Positions 1-8,738 of a DNA stretch of 64,000 nt are shown piece by piece; position 1 is the first letter of the stretch, and each line of letters opens with the position of its first letter. Below the pieces are notes generated by a model, which was not told the DNA's origin, ran no database searches, and worked only from the letters and a program-made list of their open reading frames with translations. The DNA comes from Microthrixaceae bacterium (lineage in GTDB: Bacteria > Actinomycetota > Acidimicrobiia > Acidimicrobiales > Iamiaceae), in assembly GCA_016702505.1 (NCBI GenBank), contig JADJDU010000003.1, forward strand, positions 372,001 through 436,000. The letters run 5' to 3'. The translations under genes were made by a program, and so were the position numbers.

Positions 1-485
1 TGAGACCTGCGGTCCAGGCTGGCGGCGTGGACCTAGTGGTGCTCGATCTCCAGATCGGGAACATGGGCGGCATGGCCGCGTGCATGGATCTGCGCCTCGA
101 CGAGAGCGTCGACCTCTTGGACCGGGTTCCGGTGCTCATGTTGCTGGATCGGCCTGTGGACTCGTTCTTGGCTTCTAGGTCAGACGCCGACGGTTGGGTG
201 GTCAAACCGCTCGATCCGTTCACGCTGCGTCGGGCGGCGTCGGCCCTGCTGGCCGGTGAGGGCTGGAAGCCAGACACCGGCCCCGACGCGGGTCAAGTGG
301 TCGAGGTACTGGATGACCTGGAGGCCGAAGCCGCCGAAGCAGCAGCGGCCGCCGCGGCCGCGGTCGAAGCCGCCGAGGCCGAAGCCAAGGCTGTCGCCGA
401 AGCTCAGGCTGCCGCCGAGGCCGATGCAGCCGCGGAGCAAGAAGCCGTCGAGCCGAACGACGTCGGCGACGAGCCCGAGGCCTGA
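1..485 (+). CDS. response regulator receiver-domain protein, 5' end outside window
   Basis: The reading frame is open from the first base, so the N-terminal half of the receiver domain lies upstream of the window. The visible part starts around the phospho-acceptor strand (VVLDLQIGNMGG, with the aspartate in LDL) and keeps the conserved lysine in VVKPLDP near the end of the fold. After the receiver domain comes a tail of about 60 residues made almost only of alanine and glutamate, probably helical or coiled. No DNA-binding output domain follows, so it is a stand-alone receiver with an acidic tail. The sensor partner is not in view. A GTG at 27 could be mistaken for the start but lies inside the domain. 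Confidence 0.75.
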   Translation, partial: RPAVQAGGVDLVVLDLQIGNMGGMAACMDLRLDESVDLLDRVPVLMLLDRPVDSFLASRSDADGWVVKPLDPFTLRRAASALLAGEGWKPDTGPDAGQVVEVLDDLEAEAAEAAAAAAAAVEAAEAEAKAVAEAQAAAEADAAAEQEAVEPNDVGDEPEA

Positions 486-546
486 CCAGACCCCAGGTTG
501 GTCGATTGGTGCGGCTACCAGGTGGGACCGACGCCGGAGCCTGCGC

Positions 547-552
547 TACGGT
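547..552 (+). promoter_or_regulatory. possible -10 box of tRNA-Pro
   Basis: TACGGT fits the TAnnnT pattern and lies 17 bases before the mature tRNA, followed by a GC-rich discriminator (GGCCCTCC). No good -35 hexamer is visible at the usual distance, so this is a weak call. Confidence 0.3.
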
Positions 553-569
553 GGCCCTCCGCACAACAC

Positions 570-646
570 CGGGGTGTGGCTCAGCTTGGCAGAGCGCTGC
601 GTTCGGGACGCAGAGGTCGTGGGTTCAAATCCCGCCACCCCGACCA
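570..646 (+). tRNA. tRNA-Pro (anticodon CGG)
   Basis: Complete cloverleaf: acceptor stem CGGGGTG (570-576) pairs fully with CACCCCG (636-642). The D stem is GCTC/GAGC, the anticodon stem CTGCG/CGCAG holds loop TTCGGGA with anticodon CGG at 604-606, and the T stem GTGGG/CCCGC holds loop TTCAAAT. The CCA end is encoded (644-646). It reads the proline codon CCG, which is common in GC-rich genomes. A rho-independent terminator follows, so it is a single-gene unit. Confidence 0.97.
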
Positions 647-670
647 CCAACCAAAGGGTTGATCAGCGAG

Positions 671-705
671 GCTCCAGACCGGGTGGTCTGGAGCTCGTCC
701 TTTTT
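671..705 (+). terminator. rho-independent terminator of tRNA-Pro
   Basis: A perfect 10-bp stem GCTCCAGACC/GGTCTGGAGC with a GGGT loop is followed by TCGTCC and five T residues (701-705). It lies 25 bases after the CCA end of tRNA-Pro. Confidence 0.9.
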
Positions 706-951
706 CGAGACGTCGATGCCCGCACGCTCCCTGACGTCGGTCCCGACATGAGGCGGTCAAGCTGCCACCTCCCGTGACAGGGGTCACCACAGAATGTGGC
801 CGAGGCTATTCGTAGCGCGGTTATGGAATGCGAATGTGCTGGTCAGAGGGTTTTTGTTGACCTGACAAGGAATAAGAGCGGTCATGTCATTATCATGAAC
901 GTCAAGTGCTCCCGCCTCTCCGGATCCCGCCACCGGATTGAGGCGGGGGCA
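706..951. other. intergenic stretch without a supported gene
   Basis: This roughly 250-base stretch is richer in A/T than its surroundings, most clearly at 840-900. It contains an interrupted palindrome GTGAC-N4-GTCAC at 774-787 and the inverted arms TCATG/CATGA around 882-898. An open frame from a GTG at 796 runs into the antisense of the MazF-like gene and has no ribosome binding site. I see nothing that can be called a gene. Confidence 0.5.
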
Positions 952-1488
952 TCAACCCTTTTCGCCCGACCCGCTCGGACGGCTCGGTGCAGCGTTCGCC
1001 TCCCAGCCATGAAGCGCTGCCACCCGTGACACCACCCGGGCGAACACGTCCGGGTGCAGCGCCGCCCCCTCTCGTCGGATCTCCGAGGGGATGAACCGCA
1101 GCAGCCGGGATGCGTCGACGTAGCTGACCCGACCCTTGGAGTCCCAGGCCCCTCGCCCGATCTCGATCCACTCCGCGGCATCGGCACGATCGCGATGGCT
1201 TCGACTCGAGAGTTGAAGCCCGACCAGGAGGTGATTCTGATAGCCGATCACCAGAACCGGTCGGTCCTTGCCCTGAGCCGCGTCCTCCTCGTAGGGCACC
1301 CAGGCCCAGACAACCTCCCCGGGATCGGCGTCGCCATCACGATCGGGTGCATAGCTGACCGTGATCCCGTCATCACTCGAAGGCCACAGACGATCCGCCG
1401 TGGCACGAGGACCGGGAACCCGGCCATCGGGGTGCCCCAGCGGCGCGGTGAATCGACGCCGCAACCGACCGAGGACCCCTCCTGACAT
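952..1488 (-). CDS. PemK/MazF-family toxin-like protein
   Basis: 178 residues. The central part (GEVVWAWVPYEED, then GKDRPVLVIG at about residues 58-83) is the start of the MazF/PemK beta-barrel fold, with the conserved arginine-proline after the GKD turn. In this actinobacterial subgroup the domain is preceded by an arginine-rich extension of about 55 residues, as here. Known MazF proteins are sequence-specific RNases held by a MazE antitoxin. No MazE-like gene is next to it. Instead a MazG-like pyrophosphohydrolase starts 66 bases away on the other strand. RNase activity is inferred from the family only. The ATG at 1488 is the longest reasonable start; a later one is possible. Confidence 0.75.
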   Translation of the reverse strand: MSGGVLGRLRRRFTAPLGHPDGRVPGPRATADRLWPSSDDGITVSYAPDRDGDADPGEVVWAWVPYEEDAAQGKDRPVLVIGYQNHLLVGLQLSSRSHRDRADAAEWIEIGRGAWDSKGRVSYVDASRLLRFIPSEIRREGAALHPDVFARVVSRVAALHGWEANAAPSRPSGSGEKG

Positions 1489-1543
1489 TGCCCAACCGTA
1501 GGAGATGGAGATCGACCAGGGGCCGTACCATCGCCACGACCTC

Positions 1544-1549
1544 AGGAGG
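1544..1549 (+). promoter_or_regulatory. strong Shine-Dalgarno of the MazG-like gene
   Basis: AGGAGG five bases before the GTG at 1555. It decides this start over downstream alternatives. Confidence 0.8.
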
Positions 1550-1554
1550 GCACA

Positions 1555-1836
1555 GTGGACATCGCCGATCTACAGGACGTGATCGCCCGCACCTACGGCG
1601 ACCGCGACCGCCAACGGGGAACTCCAGCCACCGTGGCATGGCTGTGCGAGGAGCTGGGCGAACTGGCCCAGGCCACTCGCAAGGGAACGCCCGAGCAGCA
1701 GCTCCACGAACTCGGTGATGTGCTGGCCTGGCTGGCCTCGCTGGCCCACCAACTCGGGTTGTCACTGGACGAGGCGGTCCAGCGCTACGCCGGAGGCTGT
1801 CCGCGCTGCGCCCAGATCCCCTGTGGCTGCCCCTGA
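1555..1836 (+). CDS. MazG-like nucleotide pyrophosphohydrolase
   Basis: 93 residues, one MazG domain of the all-alpha NTP pyrophosphatase superfamily. The metal-binding pattern EELGELAQA (about residues 31-39) and ELGDVLAWLA (about 51-60) matches the family's ExxE...ExxD scheme. Enzymes of this fold hydrolyse nucleoside triphosphates, often aberrant ones, to the monophosphate and pyrophosphate. The last 14 residues hold four cysteines (GCPRCAQIPCGCP), a possible small metal-binding tail. Start is GTG with an excellent ribosome binding site. It faces the MazF-like gene across a 66-base gap and converges with asd. Confidence 0.85.
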   Translation: MDIADLQDVIARTYGDRDRQRGTPATVAWLCEELGELAQATRKGTPEQQLHELGDVLAWLASLAHQLGLSLDEAVQRYAGGCPRCAQIPCGCP

Positions 1837-1858
1837 GGAACCAGCCGCCCGCGGTCGG

Positions 1859-2884
<1,026 letters not shown>

Positions 2885-2964
2885 CTAAGGCTACGGCCGA
2901 CCTCGCCATCCCCCCAAGGGCTATTGGTCCCGCCTTCCCAGGCGAGGCGCCAGGCGCAGGTGGT

Positions 2965-3984
2965 TCATGACCCGGGATCATCGACCCCGTCGTTGTCGGA
3001 GTTGTCGGAGACGTCGGGGGACGTCGGGGGCCCCGGAGGAGGCGTAGGGGCCCCGCCCGCGCCAACGGGCCAGCCCGGCGGCGTGAACGCTTGCTTCGGA
3101 CTCTTGGGGTGACGTCGCCGCCACCAGCGCCGTCCGATCCACGCCGCCACCAGGATTGGGGTGAACGGCAGGACGAACCCGACCCCGGCCACGAGCACGA
3201 GGCCGACGTTGGCCATGGCCACGCCTCCGGCTCGGAAGGCCTTGGCGAAGCCGGGCAGGTCATCGGCGACCTCGGGATCGGTGGCCTGGTCCTCGGTGAA
3301 GCGGACCGTCACCGTGGACAGATCGACCTGGTCGCGCAGGACCTGGAGCTGGCCCTTCATCTGCTCGATCTGGGTCTCCCGATTGGTCAGCTCGGTCTCG
3401 ATGGCCAGGAGGTTGAGCACCCCATCGGCCTCGGCCAACAGCTCCCGGAGGCGCTGGGCGCTCACCTCGGTTCGGGAGATGCGGACCTCGAGATCCACCA
3501 CCTGGTCGGTGACGTCCTGGGCATCGAGCTGCTTCTCGAGCACCTCGCCCAACTCGGCGATATCGCCGAGGACCGCGTCGAAGTCACCCACCGGAATCCG
3601 CAAGGTGATCGAGACCTCCCGGTCACCCTCCAGCGTCGCCGTCTGTTGGCCGACGTGGCCACCGGCCGCGGAGACCAGATCTCGGGCCCGGTCCGCCGCC
3701 TTCTCGATGTCGTCCACCCGCACCACCATGTCGGCCGTGTAGATGACTTCCCTGCGCACGCCGGGTACCTCGGCACCGTCGGGTACCTCGGCTCCCGCCT
3801 TGGCCGTCTCGGCCGCGGCATCCCCGCCGGAGTCAGTGGACCCTTCGCCGGAAGCCCCACCGGCGGTGGCGTCGGAGATCGACATCCCGACGGTGTTGAA
3901 GTTCTCCTTGCTCTCGGAACACCCGACAGCAAGGCCCAACACCGCTATGACCGGAACAACCAGAGAGGCCCGTCGATTCATCAC
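2965..3984 (-). CDS. DUF4349 lipoprotein
   Basis: 339 residues. An N-terminal signal sequence ends at Cys22 (LAVGC), suggesting a lipid-anchored protein, although the residue at -3 is unusual for a lipobox. Residues about 78-235 form a DUF4349 domain: a beta-rich part (REVIYTADMVVRV) followed by a coiled-coil-like segment (LTNRETQIEQMKGQL). A transmembrane helix follows at about 255-280 with arginines after it, then a proline/glycine-rich tail. Family function is unknown; members are membrane proteins with a predicted extracytoplasmic part. It sits between lysC and asd without an obvious metabolic link. Confidence 0.8.
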   Translation of the reverse strand: MMNRRASLVVPVIAVLGLAVGCSESKENFNTVGMSISDATAGGASGEGSTDSGGDAAAETAKAGAEVPDGAEVPGVRREVIYTADMVVRVDDIEKAADRARDLVSAAGGHVGQQTATLEGDREVSITLRIPVGDFDAVLGDIAELGEVLEKQLDAQDVTDQVVDLEVRISRTEVSAQRLRELLAEADGVLNLLAIETELTNRETQIEQMKGQLQVLRDQVDLSTVTVRFTEDQATDPEVADDLPGFAKAFRAGGVAMANVGLVLVAGVGFVLPFTPILVAAWIGRRWWRRRHPKSPKQAFTPPGWPVGAGGAPTPPPGPPTSPDVSDNSDNDGVDDPGS

Positions 3985-4055
3985 GTGGTTCTAGACGAAA
4001 CCCATCGCCGAAAGGTTCCCGGCTGGCCGTCGAAGCGACCCGCCAGGAGCGCTGG

Positions 4056-5270
4056 TCAGGCGGCGTCGAGGCCGAAGGCGGTGTGGAGGACCGCTACGGC
4101 ACGGTCGCACTGGTCGCCGGCCACCACCACCGAGATGCGGATGGCCGATGTGGAGATCATCTCGATGTTGATCCCGTTGGCGGCCAGGGTCTCGAACACG
4201 GTGGCTGCCACCCCCGGGTTGGTCCGCATGCCCGCTCCCACGAGCGACACCTTGGCGATCGAGGGGTCCGAGAGGACCCGGTCTGCGCCGATCTCGGCTG
4301 CCACCTGCTCGGTCAAGGGCAGCACCGTGGCCAGCTCACCGGCAGGAAGGGTGAAGGAGATGTCGGTGTGACCGTGTTCGGACACGTTCTGCACGATCAT
4401 GTCCACGTTGACGTCGGCCGATGCCAATGCCCGGAACACCTTGGCCGACACCCCGGGGCGGTCGGGTACCTGGGTGATGGTGATCTTGGCCTCGGAGTCG
4501 TCGCCGACCACGCCCGAAACAATCGCGTCTTCCATCTCAGGATCCTCCTCGATTATCCAGGTCCCCGGCTCCCAGGTGAAGGCCGAACGAACGTGGAGCG
4601 GAACGCCGTGGGTGCGGGCGAACTCGACGGCCCGCATGGCCGGCTTGGGACATCCGGCCGCGCACATCTCGAGCATCTCGTCGAAGGAGATGCGGGACAT
4701 CCTGCGGGCGACCGGCACCACACGCGGGTCGGTGGTGAACACGCCCGACACGTCGGTGTACAGCTCGCACACGCCACCGAGCGCTTCGGCCAGAGCCACG
4801 GCCGTGGTGTCGCTGCCGCCCCGACCCAAGAAGGTGACGTCGTTCTCGGTGGAGACGCCCTGGGCACCACCCACCACCGGCACCCGCCCGGCGTCCACCG
4901 CGGCGCGGATGCGGTCGGCTCGCACCTCGAGGATCTTGGCGTTCATGTGGTTGGTGTCGGTGAGGAAGCCGGCCTGGCTCCCGGTGAACGAGTCGGCCGG
5001 AACCCCCAGATCGTGGAGGGCCATGCACAGCAGCGCGGTGGCCTTGCGCTCACCGGCGGTGATCAACATGTCCATCTCCCGGCCCGGGCGGGTCTTGGAG
5101 ACCTGGCTGGCCAGGTGCAGGAGCTCATCGGTCTCCTTCCCCATGGCCGAGACCACCACCACCACCTGGTCGCCCCGCTTGACGGTGCGCGCCACGTGGT
5201 CGGCCACCTCACGGATCCGCTCGGGATCGGCAACCGAGGTGCCACCGAACTTCTGAACGACTACGCCCAC
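4056..5270 (-). CDS. lysC: aspartate kinase
   Basis: 404 residues. Phosphorylates aspartate, the entry reaction of the aspartate family pathway. The kinase domain opens with KFGGTSV at residues 7-13 and contains LGRGGSDTTAVALA. The C-terminal third carries two ACT domains (ITQVPDRPGVSAKVF and the region starting at VSLVGAGMRTNPGVA) that in this family bind lysine and/or threonine for feedback inhibition. Start is GTG. It lies downstream of the bldD-like gene with a 78-base gap. Actinobacterial LysC often also makes a short beta subunit from an internal start; whether that happens here cannot be seen. Confidence 0.97.
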   Translation of the reverse strand: MGVVVQKFGGTSVADPERIREVADHVARTVKRGDQVVVVVSAMGKETDELLHLASQVSKTRPGREMDMLITAGERKATALLCMALHDLGVPADSFTGSQAGFLTDTNHMNAKILEVRADRIRAAVDAGRVPVVGGAQGVSTENDVTFLGRGGSDTTAVALAEALGGVCELYTDVSGVFTTDPRVVPVARRMSRISFDEMLEMCAAGCPKPAMRAVEFARTHGVPLHVRSAFTWEPGTWIIEEDPEMEDAIVSGVVGDDSEAKITITQVPDRPGVSAKVFRALASADVNVDMIVQNVSEHGHTDISFTLPAGELATVLPLTEQVAAEIGADRVLSDPSIAKVSLVGAGMRTNPGVAATVFETLAANGINIEMISTSAIRISVVVAGDQCDRAVAVLHTAFGLDAA

Positions 5271-5348
5271 GGCGTGGCACGGTATCCGCCCGGTCCGGTC
5301 AGTGGGAAACGGGTACGAGGTCCGCTGTTGGCAGCCCGAGCGGGGTCC

Positions 5349-5948
5349 TCAGACCTGGTGCAGCGGATCGGCGGGTACCTCGGGTCCGTCGACCATGACA
5401 CCCCAGGAGCGCAGTTGTGCCACTCCGGTCGGGATGTCCCCGCCCACCAACGTGCACAGCGCCTTGAGGTCGTCGTGGCGTAGCGACAGGACCTTGCCGT
5501 TGAAGTCACCGCGGGCGTCGATGATCGAATGCACGAACCGGCGGATCGGGGCCGCCGGGTCGATGCGGCCCACCGCTTCGAGGTCGAGCACGATCTTGCG
5601 TCGCTCGCCCGCCGGGGCCATCGAGGTCGGCTCTCCAAGCAAAACACCAACGGGCACCTTGTAGAAGTCGGCCAGTGCCCGCAGGCGGGGAAGCGACAGC
5701 GTGCGGAACCCTCGCTCGTAGGCGCCCACCGCCGAGGCGCTCCACTTCCCCTCCGAACGGACCTCGACCTCGGCCAGCGACAGCCCCTGCGCCTGGCGGA
5801 TGGCCCGAAGGCGCTGACCGACCGCACGGGTGAAACCGTCCTCGTCCAACGAAGCGGGGCCGGCCTCGGTGATGGTGTCGTCGGCGGCGGCGGCTGAGGT
5901 CACCTCCCCATTGTGCCCGCTCAGCACGGATCGGCAATACCCAACCAC
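5349..5948 (-). CDS. BldD-like c-di-GMP-responsive transcription factor
   Basis: 199 residues from the first possible start, a GTG. An XRE-type helix-turn-helix fills about residues 42-105 (RLRAIRQAQGLSLAEVE, SASAVGAYERG). The C-terminal domain contains RGD-N8-RHDD: Arg146, Asp148, Arg157 and Asp160. This is exactly the RxD-x8-RxxD signature that binds the c-di-GMP tetramer in Streptomyces BldD. BldD uses the ligand to dimerise and repress developmental genes. The first 36 residues are not conserved, so the true start may be a later GTG. Targets here are unknown. A GGDEF-EAL protein in the same window could supply or remove the ligand. Confidence 0.88.
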   Translation of the reverse strand: MVGYCRSVLSGHNGEVTSAAAADDTITEAGPASLDEDGFTRAVGQRLRAIRQAQGLSLAEVEVRSEGKWSASAVGAYERGFRTLSLPRLRALADFYKVPVGVLLGEPTSMAPAGERRKIVLDLEAVGRIDPAAPIRRFVHSIIDARGDFNGKVLSLRHDDLKALCTLVGGDIPTGVAQLRSWGVMVDGPEVPADPLHQV

Positions 5949-6049
5949 GGAGGGTGTCGGCTCGAGCTGGTCAGACCCGTCTCCCTCACGCCCTCGGGTA
6001 CTGCTCCGACATGAGAGACCCGATGGCGCGCTTGTAGGGTCTGGCCACC

Positions 6050-6937
6050 ATGGGAACCGAAAAACGAGAGCGCCAGAAGGCCAACCGCGCCGCCCGGATC
6101 GCCGCCGAGGAAGCAGCCGAGGCCAAGGCCCGCCGCATCAAGACCATCCGGAACGTGGTGCTGTTCGGCGTCGGCATCATCATCGTGGCCGTACTCCTGT
6201 CCCTCACTGCCTGCGGCTCGACATCGAACTCCGATGACAAGGCCGACCAGCCCACATCCACGTCGACCACCGACGGTTCCGGTGAGGAGGCGGCCTCCGA
6301 GCCGAGCTCGGTCAGCCGCCCCACCGAAGCTCCCGAGCACGGGATCGGAGAGTGCCCGCCCGTCGAGGGGGTCGAAGTCCCGGTGATCGACTTCACCGAC
6401 GCACCCAAGCTCTGCATCGACCCCTCGCGTACCTACACCGCCACCTTCACCACCGACCTCGGTGAGTTCACCGTCGAGCTCGACACCAAACGGACCCCGA
6501 TCACCACCAACAACTTCGTGACGTTGGCCCGGTTCGGCTACTTCGACGGCACCGACCTGTTCCGCACCGAGGCCTCCACCGGCATCATCCAGGGCGGCTC
6601 GCCCCACACCCAGTCCAACAGCGACCCCGGTCCGGGATACACCATCCCCGACGAGGCCCTCCCGTTCAGCGCCGATGACTACGGACCCGGCGCGCTGGCC
6701 ATGGCTCGCACCTCAGCCCCCAACAGCGGCAGTGCCCAGTTCTTCCTGCTGGCCAACGAGGGAGGCCGCTACCTCGGCGATCCCGCCCAGCTGGGCCCCA
6801 GCGCTGGCTCCTACGTGGTGTTCGGCCAGACCGTGTCGGGACTCGACGTGCTGGTGGCCATCGCCGAACTAGACGACGGCACCGGTGTCCCGTCTTCACC
6901 AGTGGCCATCCAGTCGGTATCCATCACCCAGACCTGA
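6050..6937 (+). CDS. membrane-anchored cyclophilin-type peptidyl-prolyl isomerase
   Basis: 295 residues. A very basic N-terminus of about 32 residues precedes a transmembrane segment at 34-55, then a serine/threonine-rich linker. The cyclophilin domain spans about 125-293, with FTTDLGEFTVEL, the IIQGGSP active-site strand and GSAQFFLL. The anchor ends in LTACGS, so lipid attachment at Cys55 is possible but the long charged n-region is unusual. The domain is probably extracytoplasmic and helps fold exported proteins by isomerising X-Pro bonds. The start ATG fits the sequence; no strong ribosome binding site is visible. Confidence 0.92.
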   Translation: MGTEKRERQKANRAARIAAEEAAEAKARRIKTIRNVVLFGVGIIIVAVLLSLTACGSTSNSDDKADQPTSTSTTDGSGEEAASEPSSVSRPTEAPEHGIGECPPVEGVEVPVIDFTDAPKLCIDPSRTYTATFTTDLGEFTVELDTKRTPITTNNFVTLARFGYFDGTDLFRTEASTGIIQGGSPHTQSNSDPGPGYTIPDEALPFSADDYGPGALAMARTSAPNSGSAQFFLLANEGGRYLGDPAQLGPSAGSYVVFGQTVSGLDVLVAIAELDDGTGVPSSPVAIQSVSITQT

Positions 6938-7029
6938 TCATCCCGAGCCAGGGCTCCAGCGCCTAGCCCACCGAGCCTGTTGGGTGCCGGAAACACCAGC
7001 GCGCCACGTCCTCACACCCTCTCGCCACG

Positions 7030-7103
7030 GGTGAGCGGAGGCCGTCTCGGCCAAGTAACGCCGAGCGCACGGCGAAGAAACCGCCGTGCGGGATGGTCTC
7101 ACC
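7030..7103 (+). ncRNA. structured leader of the NarK-type transporter gene (candidate)
   Basis: Two perfect hairpins stand one base apart. The first is CTCGGC (7046-7051), loop CAAGTAAC, GCCGAG (7060-7065). The second is GCACGGCG (7067-7074), loop AAGAAAC, CGCCGTGC (7082-7089). The loops share AAG(T/A)AAC. Outside them GGTGAG (7030-7035) can pair with CTCACC (7098-7103), directly before the ATG, which would enclose the whole region including GGGATGG. An alternative helix GGCCG/CGGCC (7040-7044/7048-7052) excludes the first hairpin. No known riboswitch consensus was recognised. Confidence 0.45.
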
Positions 7104-8660
7104 ATGACCGCCACCACCACACGCGCGCCGTCGCCGGGGCGCCACGTACTCGAGCTCACCCGAACCATGTTCCGGAAAGGCCCCGCCCAGCGGACCCTGC
7201 ACCTCACCTGGTTCGCCTTCTTCTGCACGTTCGTGGTGTGGTTCAGCTTCGCCCCCTTCGCCACCACCATCGGGCGCCAGTTCGATCTCACCAAGGGTCA
7301 GCTCGTAACCCTCGGGCTCTGCAACCTGGCGCTGACCATCCCCGCCCGCTTGGTGGTCGGCACCCTGCTCGACCGCATCGGTCCCCGCCGCACCTTCACC
7401 GGAATCCTGGTCTACGCCGCGGCTGCCAGCCTGCTGTTCGCCACGGCGCAGAGCTTCGAGATGTTGGTGGTGAGCCGACTGGCGGTGAGCGTGGTCGGGG
7501 CCGGTTTCGTCGTCGGCATCCGGATGGTGGCGGAGTGGTTCCCCCGCTCCGAGCTGGGCACCGCCGAGGGCATCTACGGCGGGTGGGGCAACTTCGGCGC
7601 CGCCGCCGCCACCCTCGCCCTCCCGCCGCTGGCCGCCCTCATCGGCGGACCTGATGGCTGGCGCTGGGCCACCGGTGGGGTGGGTGTGGCCGCCGCCATC
7701 TACGGCCTGGCCTACTTCCGCCTGGTGGACGACACCCCCGCCGGAGTTCCCTTCGAGCGAACCCGGTCGGCCACCGCACTCCAGGTCCCTGACCGCCGGT
7801 CCGTGTTCGGCCTGATGGCGTTGTCGGTGCCACTGGCCTTCGCTCTCGGAGTCATCGTGTGGCGGATCAACGTGGCCGGCGTGATCGGCTCGGCTGGCAT
7901 GGTCGGCGGGTTCGCCTTCGTAGTGGTGCTCCTCGGTCTTCAGCTCACCGCGATCTGGCGCACCAACACCGCGGCCCGCGCCAACGCCGTACCTGCCGCC
8001 GAGCAGTACCCGTTCCGATCAGTCGTGGCCCTGGCCTTCGCCTATGCCTGCACCTTCGGTTCCGAGCTGGCTGCGGTGTCGTTCCTGCCCGAGTACTTCG
8101 AGCGGACCTGGGGACTGTCGGAGATGGTGGCGGGCGCCGCTGCTGCCGGATTCGCCGTGCTCAACCTGGTGTCCCGACCCATGGGCGGAATGCTCTCGGA
8201 CGTGGTGAGCAGTCGCCGTCGTTGGTTGTCCACCCTTCTGGCCGGCCTGTCCCTCGGGTTCGTGGCCCTGTCAACGGTGTCGGGCGACTGGCCGGTGGCC
8301 GCGGCCTTCGCCTTGGTGGTGGTCACCTCGATCTTCGCCCAACTCGGTAACGGCGCCGTCTACGCCATCGTCCCGTTGGTCAACAAGAAGGCCAGCGGCC
8401 AGATCGCCGGCATGGTCGGCGCCTACGGCAACGCCGGCGGAATCGCCTTCCTGACCACCCTCCTGTTCGCATCGACCGGGGTCGGGTTCTTGATCATGGC
8501 CGGAGCCGCGGCGCTGGCCATGGTGGCCGGCAGGTGGCTGGTGGAGCCCGGTCGCAACCCCTCCGATGCCACTCCGGCGGTGGTCGAGGCCACTGCGGGT
8601 AGCGGTCACCCAGGGATCGAGGTTGCCGGACTCAGCGTCGAGCCGGCCATGGCGGGCTGA
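7104..8660 (+). CDS. MFS transporter of the nitrate/nitrite porter (NarK) type
   Basis: 518 residues with about 12 hydrophobic segments. The family's two glycine/asparagine signatures are present: GGWGNFGAAAA in the middle of the first half and GAYGNAGGIAF near the end, which mark the nitrate/nitrite porter branch of the major facilitator superfamily. The loop DRIGPRRTF after the second helix is the general MFS motif. Substrate is inferred; nitrate reductase genes are not in the window. The ATG at 7104 is preferred over a GTG six codons earlier. The mRNA leader can fold into tandem hairpins that could control translation. Confidence 0.85.
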   Translation: MTATTTRAPSPGRHVLELTRTMFRKGPAQRTLHLTWFAFFCTFVVWFSFAPFATTIGRQFDLTKGQLVTLGLCNLALTIPARLVVGTLLDRIGPRRTFTGILVYAAAASLLFATAQSFEMLVVSRLAVSVVGAGFVVGIRMVAEWFPRSELGTAEGIYGGWGNFGAAAATLALPPLAALIGGPDGWRWATGGVGVAAAIYGLAYFRLVDDTPAGVPFERTRSATALQVPDRRSVFGLMALSVPLAFALGVIVWRINVAGVIGSAGMVGGFAFVVVLLGLQLTAIWRTNTAARANAVPAAEQYPFRSVVALAFAYACTFGSELAAVSFLPEYFERTWGLSEMVAGAAAAGFAVLNLVSRPMGGMLSDVVSSRRRWLSTLLAGLSLGFVALSTVSGDWPVAAAFALVVVTSIFAQLGNGAVYAIVPLVNKKASGQIAGMVGAYGNAGGIAFLTTLLFASTGVGFLIMAGAAALAMVAGRWLVEPGRNPSDATPAVVEATAGSGHPGIEVAGLSVEPAMAG

Positions 8661-8738
8661 TCTCTTCGGCCAGCCATGACAGCTCTGGCGTTCAGCCTGC
8701 TGGTAACACTGTCGGAGGGGGTGGAGACCCGTTCGGGA

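Noticed and set aside
796..1029. Open frame from a GTG with partly hydrophobic sequence
   Set aside because: No ribosome binding site, and its second half is antisense to the MazF-like gene; the first half alone is too short to judge.
3091..4371. Long plus-strand open frame opposite DUF4349 and lysC
   Set aside because: It is rich in His, Gly and Arg and mirrors the codon pattern of the real minus-strand genes; a typical GC-rich shadow. The same applies to the long antisense frames at 4083-5483, 20895-23186 and 30065-32308.
7046..7089. Leader hairpins of the NarK-type gene as a standard ANTAR target
   Set aside because: ANTAR sites have six-base loops with A at position 1 and G at position 4; these loops are seven and eight bases with a different pattern. 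No ANTAR protein is in the window.
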